Shown here: positions 33,173 to 41,286 of the stretch, piece after piece
How the letters are laid out: the number at the start of each line of letters is the position of its first letter
How positions within the stretch are numbered: position 1 is the first letter of the stretch
The notes under the pieces: model-generated
Database searches by the model: none
What the model was told of the DNA's origin: nothing
The model's input: the letters and a program-made list of their open reading frames with translations, nothing else
DNA from: Acholeplasmatales bacterium
GTDB taxonomy: Bacteria > Bacillota_I > Bacilli_A > Acholeplasmatales > Acholeplasmataceae
Direction: 5' to 3'
DNA length: 50,519 nucleotides
NCBI GenBank assembly: GCA_031284745.1
Contig: JAITXJ010000019.1
Span: 1 to 50,519, forward strand
Program-made: the position numbers and the translations under genes

Positions 33173-33237
33173 GCAATTATCATTTTAAAGTTTAATTGTA
33201 TTTTAAAAGACATAACTTGGGCGTTTATCTCTTTTTT

Positions 33238-33246
33238 TGATAAAAT
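33238..33246 (+). promoter_or_regulatory. Extended -10 promoter of nusB-xseAB-dxs, predicted leaderless
   Basis: TGATAAAAT after a seven-base T-tract, with TTGGGC 18 bp upstream as a weak -35. The -10 ends 6 nt before the GTG at 33253. Confidence 0.65.
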
Positions 33247-33252
33247 AATCTT

Positions 33253-33699
33253 GTGTCTAAGTTAGTATTTCGGGAAGATCTTATCAAAAAACTTTATATC
33301 TTTGATTTATTAGGAGCCAAAAATTACTCAAAGCAAACTGCGCCTGATTTTTTAATTGAAGTTGATGACGAAGAAAAAGATTTCCCCTTAATTTTAAGCG
33401 ACGCTGATCAAGAAAACTTTTTTCAAATTACTCAAAACATTTCCCAAATCGATGAAATCATTAAAGATTGTTTAATTGAATATCATTTGGCTCGTTTATC
33501 TTATCTAGATCGGGCGATCATCCGCCTGGCGACTTATAGCCTGGTTTTTGAACCTCAAAAAGCTAGTTCTTTTATTTTTACCGAAATGTTAGAATTAACT
33601 AAAACCTACACGGATTTAGGTGATTCGAAACAAAAGAATTTCAATCATCGTTTATTAACAAATATTAAAGCTAAAATTGGTAGGGTCGACAATGGATAA
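33253..33699 (+). CDS. nusB: Transcription antitermination factor NusB
   Basis: 148 residues starting at a GTG directly after the promoter. The all-helical NusB fold is recognised from its C-terminal half: LARLSYLDRAIIRLATYSL (about 78-96) and FTEMLELTKTYTDLGDSKQKNF ending in NHRLLTNI (about 116-140). NusB with S10 (NusE) promotes rRNA antitermination. The N-terminal half, with ISQIDEIIKDCL, is divergent. Followed by xseA, xseB and dxs, the standard Bacillota order. It overlaps xseA by 8 nt. Confidence 0.9.
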   Translation: MSKLVFREDLIKKLYIFDLLGAKNYSKQTAPDFLIEVDDEEKDFPLILSDADQENFFQITQNISQIDEIIKDCLIEYHLARLSYLDRAIIRLATYSLVFEPQKASSFIFTEMLELTKTYTDLGDSKQKNFNHRLLTNIKAKIGRVDNG

Positions 33700-34888
33700 A
33701 ATCTTAAGTGTTAGTCAAATTAATAGTTCGATTAAAGAAGCGCTAAATACGGAAGCTTTTACCAATATTATCATCGAAGGGGAAATCTCTAATTTTAAAA
33801 ATCATCAGACGGGGAATTTATATTTTGCTTTAAAAGATGCTCTTTCCCAAATCAATGCCAATATGTGGTCATCTTATGTTCGACTCTTACAATTTTCTCC
33901 TAAAGACGGCGATAAAGTTATTTGTTATGGTTCAGTTAGTGTTTATGAAAAGGGTGGTTCTTACGCCTTTAACGTTTATAAAATGGAAGTAAAAGGAGAG
34001 GGTGATCTTTTTAAACGCTATCAAGAAACTCTAAAATATTATGAACAAAAGGGCTATTATGAAGCAAGGTATAAAATTAGTATTCCTAAATACCCAACAA
34101 GTATTGGTTTAATCACTAGTGCCACGGGGGCGGTCATTCAAGATTTTATCAGGACAATTAATCGCCGCTATCGCCTTTGTGAGGTGGTTTTATATCCAGC
34201 AATTGTTCAAGGTCCCGATTGTCCTTTGAGTGTGAGCTCTTGTATAAAAAAAGCTAACCTTGATAAAAGATGTAATGTCCTTTTAGTAGGAAGAGGTGGT
34301 GGCTCATTCGAAGATTTATTTGGTTTTAATGATTCATTGATCATCGAAGCTATTCATGATTCGGTAATTCCGATCATCACTTGTATTGGTCATGGCACTG
34401 ATAAGTCGATTGCGGACTATGTAGCCGATTTAGAAGCTCCCACTCCCACCGCCGCGGCCGAACTAGCCACTCCGGATAGTTTAAATTTAATTAAAGCTTT
34501 AGGCAATGTGGAAGAAACCATTCGACGAAACCTCAAAAATAAAATTGAAAGCTTACAGAATGAAGTGAGCAATAATATTAATTTATTGGAGGCTTTGAGT
34601 CCTAGTGCCCAAATACTTAGTTGCCAAACCAAAAACGAGAGTTTAACGGTAACCTTGCAAAACCTCCTGAAAAATTATCTAGCAACCAAATCTGACCTAG
34701 TGTTAAAATATGCTAGTAACATCGAGGCACTAAACCCCCAGGCGATTTTGGCTCGCGGTTATAGTTTAGTTTACCAAGGTGATCATATTTTAAATAGTAT
34801 TAAAAATTTAAAGGTTAGTGAAGATGTAAGGGTAAAACTTAGTGATGGAACCATAAAGACAACCATCAAAGAAATAAAAGGAGAATAG
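33692..34888 (+). CDS. xseA: Exodeoxyribonuclease VII large subunit
   Basis: 398 residues from the ATG at 33692. The N-terminal OB-fold (SVSQINSSIKEAL, IIIEGEISNFK, GNLYFALKD) is followed by the catalytic core with SIGLITSATGAVIQDFIRTINRRY, VLLVGRGGGSFEDLFGFND, ITCIGHGTDKSIADYVADLEAPTPTAAAE and a coiled-coil C-terminus. Exo VII degrades single-stranded DNA and needs XseB. The nearest Shine-Dalgarno-like string is GGTAGGG. xseB follows after 1 nt. Confidence 0.96.
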   Translation: MDKILSVSQINSSIKEALNTEAFTNIIIEGEISNFKNHQTGNLYFALKDALSQINANMWSSYVRLLQFSPKDGDKVICYGSVSVYEKGGSYAFNVYKMEVKGEGDLFKRYQETLKYYEQKGYYEARYKISIPKYPTSIGLITSATGAVIQDFIRTINRRYRLCEVVLYPAIVQGPDCPLSVSSCIKKANLDKRCNVLLVGRGGGSFEDLFGFNDSLIIEAIHDSVIPIITCIGHGTDKSIADYVADLEAPTPTAAAELATPDSLNLIKALGNVEETIRRNLKNKIESLQNEVSNNINLLEALSPSAQILSCQTKNESLTVTLQNLLKNYLATKSDLVLKYASNIEALNPQAILARGYSLVYQGDHILNSIKNLKVSEDVRVKLSDGTIKTTIKEIKGE

Positions 34889-34889
34889 A

Positions 34890-35072
34890 ATGGAAAAAAC
34901 ATTTGAAGAGTTATTAAATGATTTGGAACAAATTGTTAACAAATTAAAGGGCGAAAATACCCCTTTAGAAGAAGCCTTGGCTCTTTATAAAAAAGGAATA
35001 TCTTTATCTAAGTTGTTAACTACCAAACTTAATAGTGCTAAAGAAATTATTATCCGCGATGCCAACGAATAA
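34890..35072 (+). CDS. xseB: Exodeoxyribonuclease VII small subunit
   Basis: 60 residues, slightly shorter than usual (70-80). Family pattern: FEELLNDLEQIVNKL, then PLEEALALYKKGISLSKLLTTKLNSAK (two helices forming a hairpin). Binds the XseA coiled coil. AAAGGAG precedes the ATG. Its 3' end overlaps the dxs start by 14 nt. Confidence 0.94.
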   Translation: MEKTFEELLNDLEQIVNKLKGENTPLEEALALYKKGISLSKLLTTKLNSAKEIIIRDANE

Positions 35073-36768
35073 ATTTTTAGAGCCCAACTTTAATCTAAAA
35101 ACTTTAAGTGCCAACGAATTACAAGAATTAGTCGCCGATATTCGAGGCTTTATTTATCAAGAAGTCAACCATCATGGTGGTCATTTAGCTTCTAATTTAG
35201 CAAGTATTGAGTTTATTTGTGCCCTGCATTATGTTTACGACTTAAATAAAACCCGCTTAATATTTGATGTTGGTCATCAAGCTTATACTCATAAAATATT
35301 GACTGGTCGTCATGATTTTTCCAAGTTTCGTCAAGGAGGCATGAGTGGTTTTATTCGCGAAAGTGAATCTCCTTATGATATTTTTGAATCTGGTCACGCC
35401 GGTAATGCTTTAGGGGCCTTAAGTGCTTATCGGGCCCTAGATTTAAATAATAAGGTCGGAAAAGAAAACATCGCTATTATTGGCGATCAAAGTTTTTTAA
35501 ATGGTCATTCCTTAGAATCTTTTAGCTACCTTTTAGAAACCACTGCAGCCAAAAATTGTCCCAACCAAGGGAAAGTTACGATTGTTTATAACGATAATTC
35601 TCCGCAAATTAAAACTTCTAATTTTGACCCTAGCTTGGTCTTAAAAAACCTTTGCCAAAACGTTGGTTGGTCTTATATTGAAGTTCACCAAGGAAATGAT
35701 GTCCTTGATGGTATTCAAGCCTTAGAAAGTGCTCAAAAAAAGTCGGGTAGTGTTTTTGTGCATTTTCACACTCTGCGGGGTTATGGTTATCCCGAAATTG
35801 TTTCTCAACCAGATCTTTACCATTCCATTGGACCTAGTCATCGAAGGATTACTTTAAGTATGGCCGATGTTTTAGAGAAACTCAACACCCCCCAAACCCC
35901 TCTATATTGTTTTAACTCGGCGATGACAAGAGCTCAACATTTGGTTAGTTATCAACAAAATCATCCCCACCTTTATTTTGATCTAGGTATTCGGGAAGAT
36001 CATAGTTTAACGAGCGCCACCATCTTTGCCAAAGAAGGACACCGGGTTTATGTGACCTATTATTCGACTTTTTTTCAAAGAGTTATCGATGGCCTCATCA
36101 ATGAAATTCTACGGACCAAAACGAAGATTATTATTGGTATCGATGCCTGTGGAATCGCTGATTATAATGGATCAACACATCAAGGCTTATTCGATTTAGG
36201 CCTCTTGTATGCTCTGGATATTCCCATCGTAAGTCCCTTTAATTTAAATGAAGCCTATTATTTGATGGATAAATTTTATCGTAGTTCGCTTGCTGGACCG
36301 CTTGCCTTACGCTTTTCGAAAGATTTTACCCAGAATAAGCCCATCACTCCTACGAAGCCTACATATGAGCTTAATGCCCAGGTACTAGCTCCACAAGCGG
36401 TAATTTTAACTTATGGTCGCGTAGCTTCTTTAATTTTAGATTATGTTACGAGCCATCATTATCCGTTCTTAGTTCTTAATTGTTATCAACTTAATCCTTT
36501 AGAAGAACAACTTTTAACGATAATTGGGGATCATAAGATCATTGTTTATGAAGAAACTTTTTATGGTGGAGGTTTATATCATAAATTAATTGAGGCTTTG
36601 TTTGTTCGCGGACGCCATAATAAAGTTTATCAGGTTGCCATTGATAAACCCTTTGTTGAAGGTCTTCCCGATGATTCATTTTTTGATAATCTTCACCTTT
36701 GGAATCAACGTTTAAAAGCCATCATTGAGGAAATATTGAATCAATCTTCGCCTCGTACTAATTTTTGA
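35059..36768 (+). CDS. dxs: 1-deoxy-D-xylulose-5-phosphate synthase, divergent
   Basis: 569 residues from the ATG at 35059 (MPTNKFLEPN); an in-frame GTG at 35035 is less likely. Typical start region LSANELQELVADIRGFI, then HHGGHLASNL (catalytic His42), DVGHQAYTHKILTGR (His73), E313 in IREDHS, YYSTFFQR, and THQG (His374). Departures from the family: the thiamine-site GDG is GDQ (143-144) although NDN (178-180) is kept, GHSSTS is GHAGNA (112-117), and the DRAG motif is DACG (362-365), replacing its Arg. About 50-60 residues shorter than usual. First step of the MEP isoprenoid route if active. Placement after xseB supports the name. Confidence 0.82.
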   Translation: MPTNKFLEPNFNLKTLSANELQELVADIRGFIYQEVNHHGGHLASNLASIEFICALHYVYDLNKTRLIFDVGHQAYTHKILTGRHDFSKFRQGGMSGFIRESESPYDIFESGHAGNALGALSAYRALDLNNKVGKENIAIIGDQSFLNGHSLESFSYLLETTAAKNCPNQGKVTIVYNDNSPQIKTSNFDPSLVLKNLCQNVGWSYIEVHQGNDVLDGIQALESAQKKSGSVFVHFHTLRGYGYPEIVSQPDLYHSIGPSHRRITLSMADVLEKLNTPQTPLYCFNSAMTRAQHLVSYQQNHPHLYFDLGIREDHSLTSATIFAKEGHRVYVTYYSTFFQRVIDGLINEILRTKTKIIIGIDACGIADYNGSTHQGLFDLGLLYALDIPIVSPFNLNEAYYLMDKFYRSSLAGPLALRFSKDFTQNKPITPTKPTYELNAQVLAPQAVILTYGRVASLILDYVTSHHYPFLVLNCYQLNPLEEQLLTIIGDHKIIVYEETFYGGGLYHKLIEALFVRGRHNKVYQVAIDKPFVEGLPDDSFFDNLHLWNQRLKAIIEEILNQSSPRTNF

Positions 36769-36899
36769 TCTATGCAAACTATTTAGCCTTATTGGATTAT
36801 TATATTTAATCTAAGAAAATATAGTTTGGGAATTCGTGCTGATTTATCAAATAACCAGAATAATTTTTGCATAAAATCTGAAAGATATCACGAAATAAA

Positions 36900-36925
36900 A
36901 AAAGAATCCTTAAAAGGACTCTTTT
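36900..36925 (+). terminator. Probable terminator after dxs
   Basis: AAAAGAATCC pairs with GGACTCTTTT (one mismatch) around TTAAAA. The T-run is short (four), so termination may be partial. Confidence 0.5.
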
Positions 36926-36979
36926 AAATTATCTTCCATCAAGGGGGTCGTGGTGGACTAATAAAAAATTAAATGTTGA

Positions 36980-37219
36980 TTATATGCCTCCGGCATTATT
37001 GACAATTGAAATAACTAAGGCGACTATAATTAAAGCGCCCATCCCAAAAATTAAAATCCAAACAATTATTTTTCCCCAAAGAGTTTTCGTAGGGTCTTTA
37101 AAAACTGGAACTTTAGCGGTCGTAGAGACCGCGTCTTTGGCGGAATCTTTAGAATCCTTCTTGGCTGGTTTTTTCTTCTTTTTAGTTTCTCGGTTCGATT
37201 TTTGTTCTTTGTTCGCCAT
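36980..37219 (-). CDS. Small single-pass membrane protein, unknown function
   Basis: 79 residues. The first ~40 are very basic and Ser/Thr-rich (KKKKKPAKKDSKDSAKD), followed by KDPTKTLWGKIIVW and one hydrophobic helix (about 50-74), so the basic tail is cytoplasmic. I considered SecE, but the conserved KxxWP-type amphipathic motif is absent. AAGGAG lies 5 nt before the ATG, and an extended -10 TGATATAAT is at 37251-37243. The good ribosome site and promoter argue for a real gene. Confidence 0.7.
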   Translation of the reverse strand: MANKEQKSNRETKKKKKPAKKDSKDSAKDAVSTTAKVPVFKDPTKTLWGKIIVWILIFGMGALIIVALVISIVNNAGGI

Positions 37220-37557
37220 AATAACTCCTTATATGTACTAAAATTATATCAAATTTATGGATAAAAAAATAAATAATATAATGATTGAAATTTAGCCAGA
37301 AAATTCTCATGAGGAAGTTTTTTAAACTTAAACCTTTTTGGTCTTGATTTCCTCAAGAAAGTAACATTATTGGCAAAATTTTCAATGTAAATTATTCTTT
37401 CACGATTTTTTGATAAAATATTAGAGTTGGGATCGCAAAACTAGCAAATTAGGTCAATCTAATCGAGATTTCCCAATGAAGATTAATGGGTTATCACAAT
37501 ATTGTAAAAAGTAATAGAACAAAGGATAACTATCATTGAAAAACTTTAGGAGAATTT
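37220..37557. promoter_or_regulatory. Divergent promoters and thrS structured leader
   Basis: Minus strand: TGATATAAT at 37251-37243 for the small membrane protein. Plus strand: TGATAAAAT at 37411-37419 after a T-tract, predicted start near 37426, leader of about 130 nt for thrS. The leader begins with TTGGGAT (37427-37433), which pairs with ATTTCCCAA (37468-37476) around an inner ATTAG/CTAAT hairpin. The same CCCAAT can instead pair with ATTAATGGG (37482-37490). The T-box signature was not found. The stretch 37260-37400 holds nothing I recognise. Confidence 0.55.
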
Positions 37558-39306
37558 ATGAATTTTAAAGAAGATCTTGAACTGAACAAATTAAATCACT
37601 CGTGTGCCCACTTGTTAGCCCAGGCGGTTAAACGTCTCTATCCGCAAAGTAAATTTTGGGTGGGACCGGTTATTGAGAGTGGTTTTTATTATGATATGGA
37701 TTTACAAGATGTGGTGATCAAAGAAGCTGATTTAGCTAATATTGAAGCCATGATGAAAAAAATTTCGAAAGAAGCCAAATATATTATTCGCCAAGAACTA
37801 AGCAAAGCTCAAGCCTTGGAGATTTTTGCTGGCGATGAATATAAACTAGATTTAATTGAAAATTTACCGGAAAGCGAAATTATTAGTGTTTATCGCCAGG
37901 GAGAGTTTATCGATTTATGTCGCGGTCCTCACGTGGCTTCCACCAAAGAAATTAAGTATTTTAAACTTTTAAAGGTGAGTGGAGCCTACTATAAAGGCGA
38001 CTCCCATAATAAGGTCTTACAAAGAATTTATGGAGTTTGCTTTTTTAGTGAAGAAGAACTCAATCAGTACTTACAATTATTAGAAGAAGCCAAAAGAAGA
38101 GATCATCGTAAGTTGGGAAAGGAACTGGATTTATTTATGAATCATGAATTAGTCGGTTCTGGTCTGCCGATTTTTTTACCTAATGGGGCTTTGATTCGTC
38201 GGAAATTAGAACGTTATATTTTAGATAAGGAAACCGCCCTGGGTTATCAACATGTCTATAGTCCTTCTTTGGCCACTGTCGAACTTTATAAGACCTCCGG
38301 CCATTGGGATCACTATCATGAAAATATGTTTCCCGTCATGAAAATGGAGGGCGAAGATCTTGTTTTGCGTCCCATGAATTGCCCACATCATATGTTGGTT
38401 TATAAAAATGCCCTGCGTTCCTACAAAGAGTTGCCCTTACGAATTGGCGAACTGGCTCATGATTTTCGCTATGAGGCCAGTGGAGCAGTTAGCGGAATTG
38501 AAAGAGTTCGTCAGATGTGTCAAAACGATGCTCATATCTTTGTGACACCGGAACAAATCAAAGAAGAGTTTGGCCGAGTAGTCAATTTAATTTTGGATGT
38601 TTACCAGGACTTTCATTTTACAGATTATACTTTTCGTTTATCTTTAAGAGACAAGGCCAATAAAGCGAAATATTTTGATGATGATGAAATGTGGGAAAAA
38701 GCGGAAAATGAATTACGAACTGTCTTAAAAGATTTGCAATTGAATTTTTATGAAGCACCAGGAGAAGCGGCTTTTTATGGTCCTAAACTGGATGTGGAAG
38801 TGAAAACCGCCATTGGTCATGAAATAACTCTGTCGACCTGTCAGTTAGATTTTTTGCTTCCTCAAAGATTTGATTTAACGTTTGTTGATGCTGATGGTAG
38901 TAAAAAACGACCAGTAGTTTTACATCGAGCAATTTTAGGATCGATTGAAAGATTTATGGCCTTTTTAATTGAACAATATGCCGGAGCCTTTCCCTTATGG
39001 TTGGCCCCCTTACAAATTGAAATTATTCCCGTGCATGCGACCAAACATTTAAAGTATGCCCAAAACATTCAAAAAAGATTAGATAAATTGGGCCTTACCA
39101 CTTATCTAAATGCTAGCGAAGAAAAATTTAATTATCGTCTTCGCCAATCGCAATTAAAAAAGGTACCATTCACCTTAATCATCGGTGATCAAGAAATTCT
39201 CTCAAAAGAAGTTAATTTACGATCCTTCGGTACCAGCGATTCGACCAACATAAAGTTTGTTGATTTTCTAAAGTTAGTCAAAAAACGTCTTGAGGATCAT
39301 CTTTAA
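37558..39306 (+). CDS. thrS: Threonyl-tRNA synthetase lacking the TGS domain
   Basis: 582 residues against about 640. The ~60-residue N-terminal TGS domain is missing, and the protein opens in the editing domain with HSCAH (His14, His18) and later DLCRGPHV, so the HxxxH...CxxxH editing site is complete. The class II catalytic domain has MNCPHHM (zinc Cys), DFRYEASGAVSGIERVRQM (motif 2), the LSTCQLDFLLP region, and RAILGSIERFMAFLIE (motif 3); the anticodon-binding domain ends the protein. Mycoplasma ThrRS proteins are also TGS-less. TAGGAG precedes the ATG. Its stop overlaps the TetR start (TAATG). Confidence 0.97.
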   Translation: MNFKEDLELNKLNHSCAHLLAQAVKRLYPQSKFWVGPVIESGFYYDMDLQDVVIKEADLANIEAMMKKISKEAKYIIRQELSKAQALEIFAGDEYKLDLIENLPESEIISVYRQGEFIDLCRGPHVASTKEIKYFKLLKVSGAYYKGDSHNKVLQRIYGVCFFSEEELNQYLQLLEEAKRRDHRKLGKELDLFMNHELVGSGLPIFLPNGALIRRKLERYILDKETALGYQHVYSPSLATVELYKTSGHWDHYHENMFPVMKMEGEDLVLRPMNCPHHMLVYKNALRSYKELPLRIGELAHDFRYEASGAVSGIERVRQMCQNDAHIFVTPEQIKEEFGRVVNLILDVYQDFHFTDYTFRLSLRDKANKAKYFDDDEMWEKAENELRTVLKDLQLNFYEAPGEAAFYGPKLDVEVKTAIGHEITLSTCQLDFLLPQRFDLTFVDADGSKKRPVVLHRAILGSIERFMAFLIEQYAGAFPLWLAPLQIEIIPVHATKHLKYAQNIQKRLDKLGLTTYLNASEEKFNYRLRQSQLKKVPFTLIIGDQEILSKEVNLRSFGTSDSTNIKFVDFLKLVKKRLEDHL

Positions 39307-39902
39307 TGTCGACACATCAACCCGAAAGAGTGGATGGGATTACGACTTATAATCGCATTATTAAAACCGCTAAATCTTTATTTTCCAAAAAAGGTTTTCA
39401 TGCTACTTCGACTAATGAAATTATTTTAAAAGCCAAGATTGCGACAGGAACCTTTTATCAGTATTTTGATTCCAAAAGAGATCTTTATAATTATTTAGTT
39501 AAAGATTATCGAACCAGAATTTTTAAAACGATTAAGGAATCGATTACTAATTATACGAAAAGAGAAGATATTGAATACTATGGAATTAAGGCTTATTTAG
39601 ATTTCGTCATCAAAGATCGACTAGCTTATAAAATTATTTGGGAATCGCTTTTTGTCGATGAAGAATTTTTCTTTAATTATTATGTCACTTTTGCCCGAAA
39701 ATATGCTCAACAATTAGCTCTTTTTTCGGATGTAAATCAAAATATAGATTTAGAAGTGATGAGTTTTGTGTTAATTGGTATTTCCAATTTCGTTGGTATT
39801 GAATTACTATCGAAAAAAAATCCCTTGGAAATAGATACCAATTTTTACGTGGAAGAAATTCTCAAAATTTTACGAAAAGGTATTTTTAGTGAATCTCACT
39901 AG
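39306..39902 (+). CDS. TetR/AcrR family transcriptional regulator
   Basis: 198 residues. The helix-turn-helix is clear: IIKTAKSLFSKKGFHATSTNEI, then AKIATGTFYQYFDSKRDLYNYLV (together about residues 18-66). The ligand domain is helical and divergent, so the effector is unknown. It sits between thrS and the AlkD-like gene and overlaps both. A candidate target is the palindrome TGAATAAATATTCA upstream of the acyl-CoA operon 3.5 kb away, which resembles the FadR (TetR-type) site of B. subtilis; that link is inference. Confidence 0.9.
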   Translation: MSTHQPERVDGITTYNRIIKTAKSLFSKKGFHATSTNEIILKAKIATGTFYQYFDSKRDLYNYLVKDYRTRIFKTIKESITNYTKREDIEYYGIKAYLDFVIKDRLAYKIIWESLFVDEEFFFNYYVTFARKYAQQLALFSDVNQNIDLEVMSFVLIGISNFVGIELLSKKNPLEIDTNFYVEEILKILRKGIFSESH

Positions 39903-40608
39903 AAGCCACTGGGACGGTCCTTCCCTAGCGGAGTTTCGAATTTACTTAGCATCTTTAGCGGATGCTAAAAATGCAAATTTTTCCCAAAAAATATTCAATA
40001 GTCCGCATCATCCAATTTTAGGCCTCAAAACTTCCCTCCTTAAAGACCTGGTCAAGCAAGTAGGATCCGGCAATTACCTAAGCTTTTTAGCCTATTGCTC
40101 TTATGATTATTTCGAAGAAGTCTCTATTAACCTTAATCTTTGGTCGAAAATCAATGATTTAAACCAATTAGTAGCGATGATTGCCGCCCATGCCGATAGT
40201 TGGGCTTTGATCGATGGCTTGAAGTTTGATTTTATCAAAACATCCCCCCAAGAGTTTTTTGAACCTTTAAAAAAGTTATTTGTTCATCCTAACGTTTGGG
40301 TTACTCGTTTTAGCATCCTGTGTTTTATGCGTTATTATCTGACCTCGGATTATTTACCACCAATAATTAATTTAATGTTAGACCATCCTTCGCAGGAGTA
40401 CTATATTAATATGGCTTTAGCCTGGTTTTTACAAGTTGTATTTTTAAAATCAAGGGATGACTACTTTAATTATATTACTTCACCAAAGGCTAAGGCTTGG
40501 GTTGTAAATAAGTCTATTTCTAAAATTCGTGATTCTTTACAGGTTCCTCAAGAGCAAAAAGATCAATTGCGCTTCTTTCGAATTACCAAGGCCCAACAAC
40601 TTCATTAA
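39889..40608 (+). CDS. AlkD-like DNA alkylation repair protein (HEAT-like repeats)
   Basis: 239 residues from a GTG with AAAGG upstream, inside the TetR 3' end. Pattern of AlkD-type glycosylases: HHPILGLKTSLLKDLVKQV, then AAHADSWALIDGL with the W..xxD pair, VWVTRFSILCFMRYYL with the conserved Arg, and a run of helical HEAT-like units. AlkD excises positively charged N3/N7-alkylated purines. Many relatives have lost activity, so repair function is likely but not certain. Confidence 0.82.
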   Translation: MNLTRSHWDGPSLAEFRIYLASLADAKNANFSQKIFNSPHHPILGLKTSLLKDLVKQVGSGNYLSFLAYCSYDYFEEVSINLNLWSKINDLNQLVAMIAAHADSWALIDGLKFDFIKTSPQEFFEPLKKLFVHPNVWVTRFSILCFMRYYLTSDYLPPIINLMLDHPSQEYYINMALAWFLQVVFLKSRDDYFNYITSPKAKAWVVNKSISKIRDSLQVPQEQKDQLRFFRITKAQQLH

Positions 40609-40610
40609 TC

Positions 40611-40931
40611 ATGAGTACTAGTTTAGAATGCCTCAATTATATCGTTGCGGCGTTAAAAAATTTTAGCCAGGTTACTTATTTAAAAATGTTTGGGGAATAC
40701 ATGATCTACATTAATGGTAAACCGCTTATTTTAGTTTGTGATAATACGGCTTTTATTAAAAAGTATGTAGAAATTGCGCAGTTAATGCTTAATGCTGAGG
40801 AAGGTTACCCTTATAAAGGTGCTAAACTACATTATATTTTGGATATCGATGATGCCCAATTGACTGTTCAAGTTATCACAATTTTAGACAAAATCATCGC
40901 GATTAAACCCAAAAAAAGTTCGCAGAAATAA
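40611..40931 (+). CDS. TfoX N-terminal domain protein
   Basis: 106 residues. It has the TfoX/Sxy N-terminal pattern: VTYLKMFGEYMIYINGKPLILVCDNTAFIKKY (read in two parts: KMFGEYMIYINGKP and LVCDNTAFIKKY), then EGYPYKGAKLHYIL. The C-terminal TfoX helical domain is absent. Stand-alone N-domains are common in Bacillota with no proven role; a competence function should not be assumed. It follows the AlkD-like gene by 2 nt. Confidence 0.82.
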   Translation: MSTSLECLNYIVAALKNFSQVTYLKMFGEYMIYINGKPLILVCDNTAFIKKYVEIAQLMLNAEEGYPYKGAKLHYILDIDDAQLTVQVITILDKIIAIKPKKSSQK

Positions 40932-40953
40932 TTGAATAATGGAAATTATTTTT
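40926..40953 (+). terminator. Probable terminator of the thrS operon
   Basis: AAATAATT/AATTATTT stem with a nine-base loop followed by Ts. All A-T pairs, so weak. Confidence 0.45.
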
Positions 40954-41286
40954 AACTAATATTGGCTTTAATTTACCCCTAAAAACACCATTGGTTAATC
41001 TTCCAAATTTAGCGATTACTATCGTATAAAAATCCCTAAAAAAGCGGAAATTATTTTAGCGGAAAAATCCCTTAAAAAAATATTATAAAATATTTATTTT
41101 CCAAAAATAAATGTGGTATAATCATTGATGTGAATAAGGTTTTGGTTGGTAGTGTTTCTAAAATATTTACACAATTATCAAAGGCCGCTTTAAAAAATGA
41201 GATAGCGAAAAAAAATATCTTTTTTTATCTTGTTCACCAAACAGATTTCGATCATTTTAATGATAATATGAGATAAGGAGAAATAA
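40932..41286 (+). promoter_or_regulatory. 355-base region with promoter and long leader of the repeat lipoprotein gene
   Basis: No gene. Besides the terminator at its 5' edge it holds an extended -10 TGGTATAAT at 41114-41122 (predicted start near 41129) and a leader of about 158 nt. The leader has GTTTTGGT and ACCAAAC blocks that could pair over a long range, an AGATA/TATCT hairpin followed by seven Ts (about 41201-41231) that could act as a weak attenuator, and AAGGAG before the ATG at 41287. Confidence 0.55.

Noticed and set aside
36980-37219. SecE
   Set aside because: Size and single helix fit, but the conserved amphipathic KxxxWP motif is missing.
37426-37557. T-box riboswitch before thrS
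   Set aside because: The conserved T-box antiterminator sequence (GGTGGNACCGCG-like) and a terminator are absent; the leader is described as an unclassified fold.
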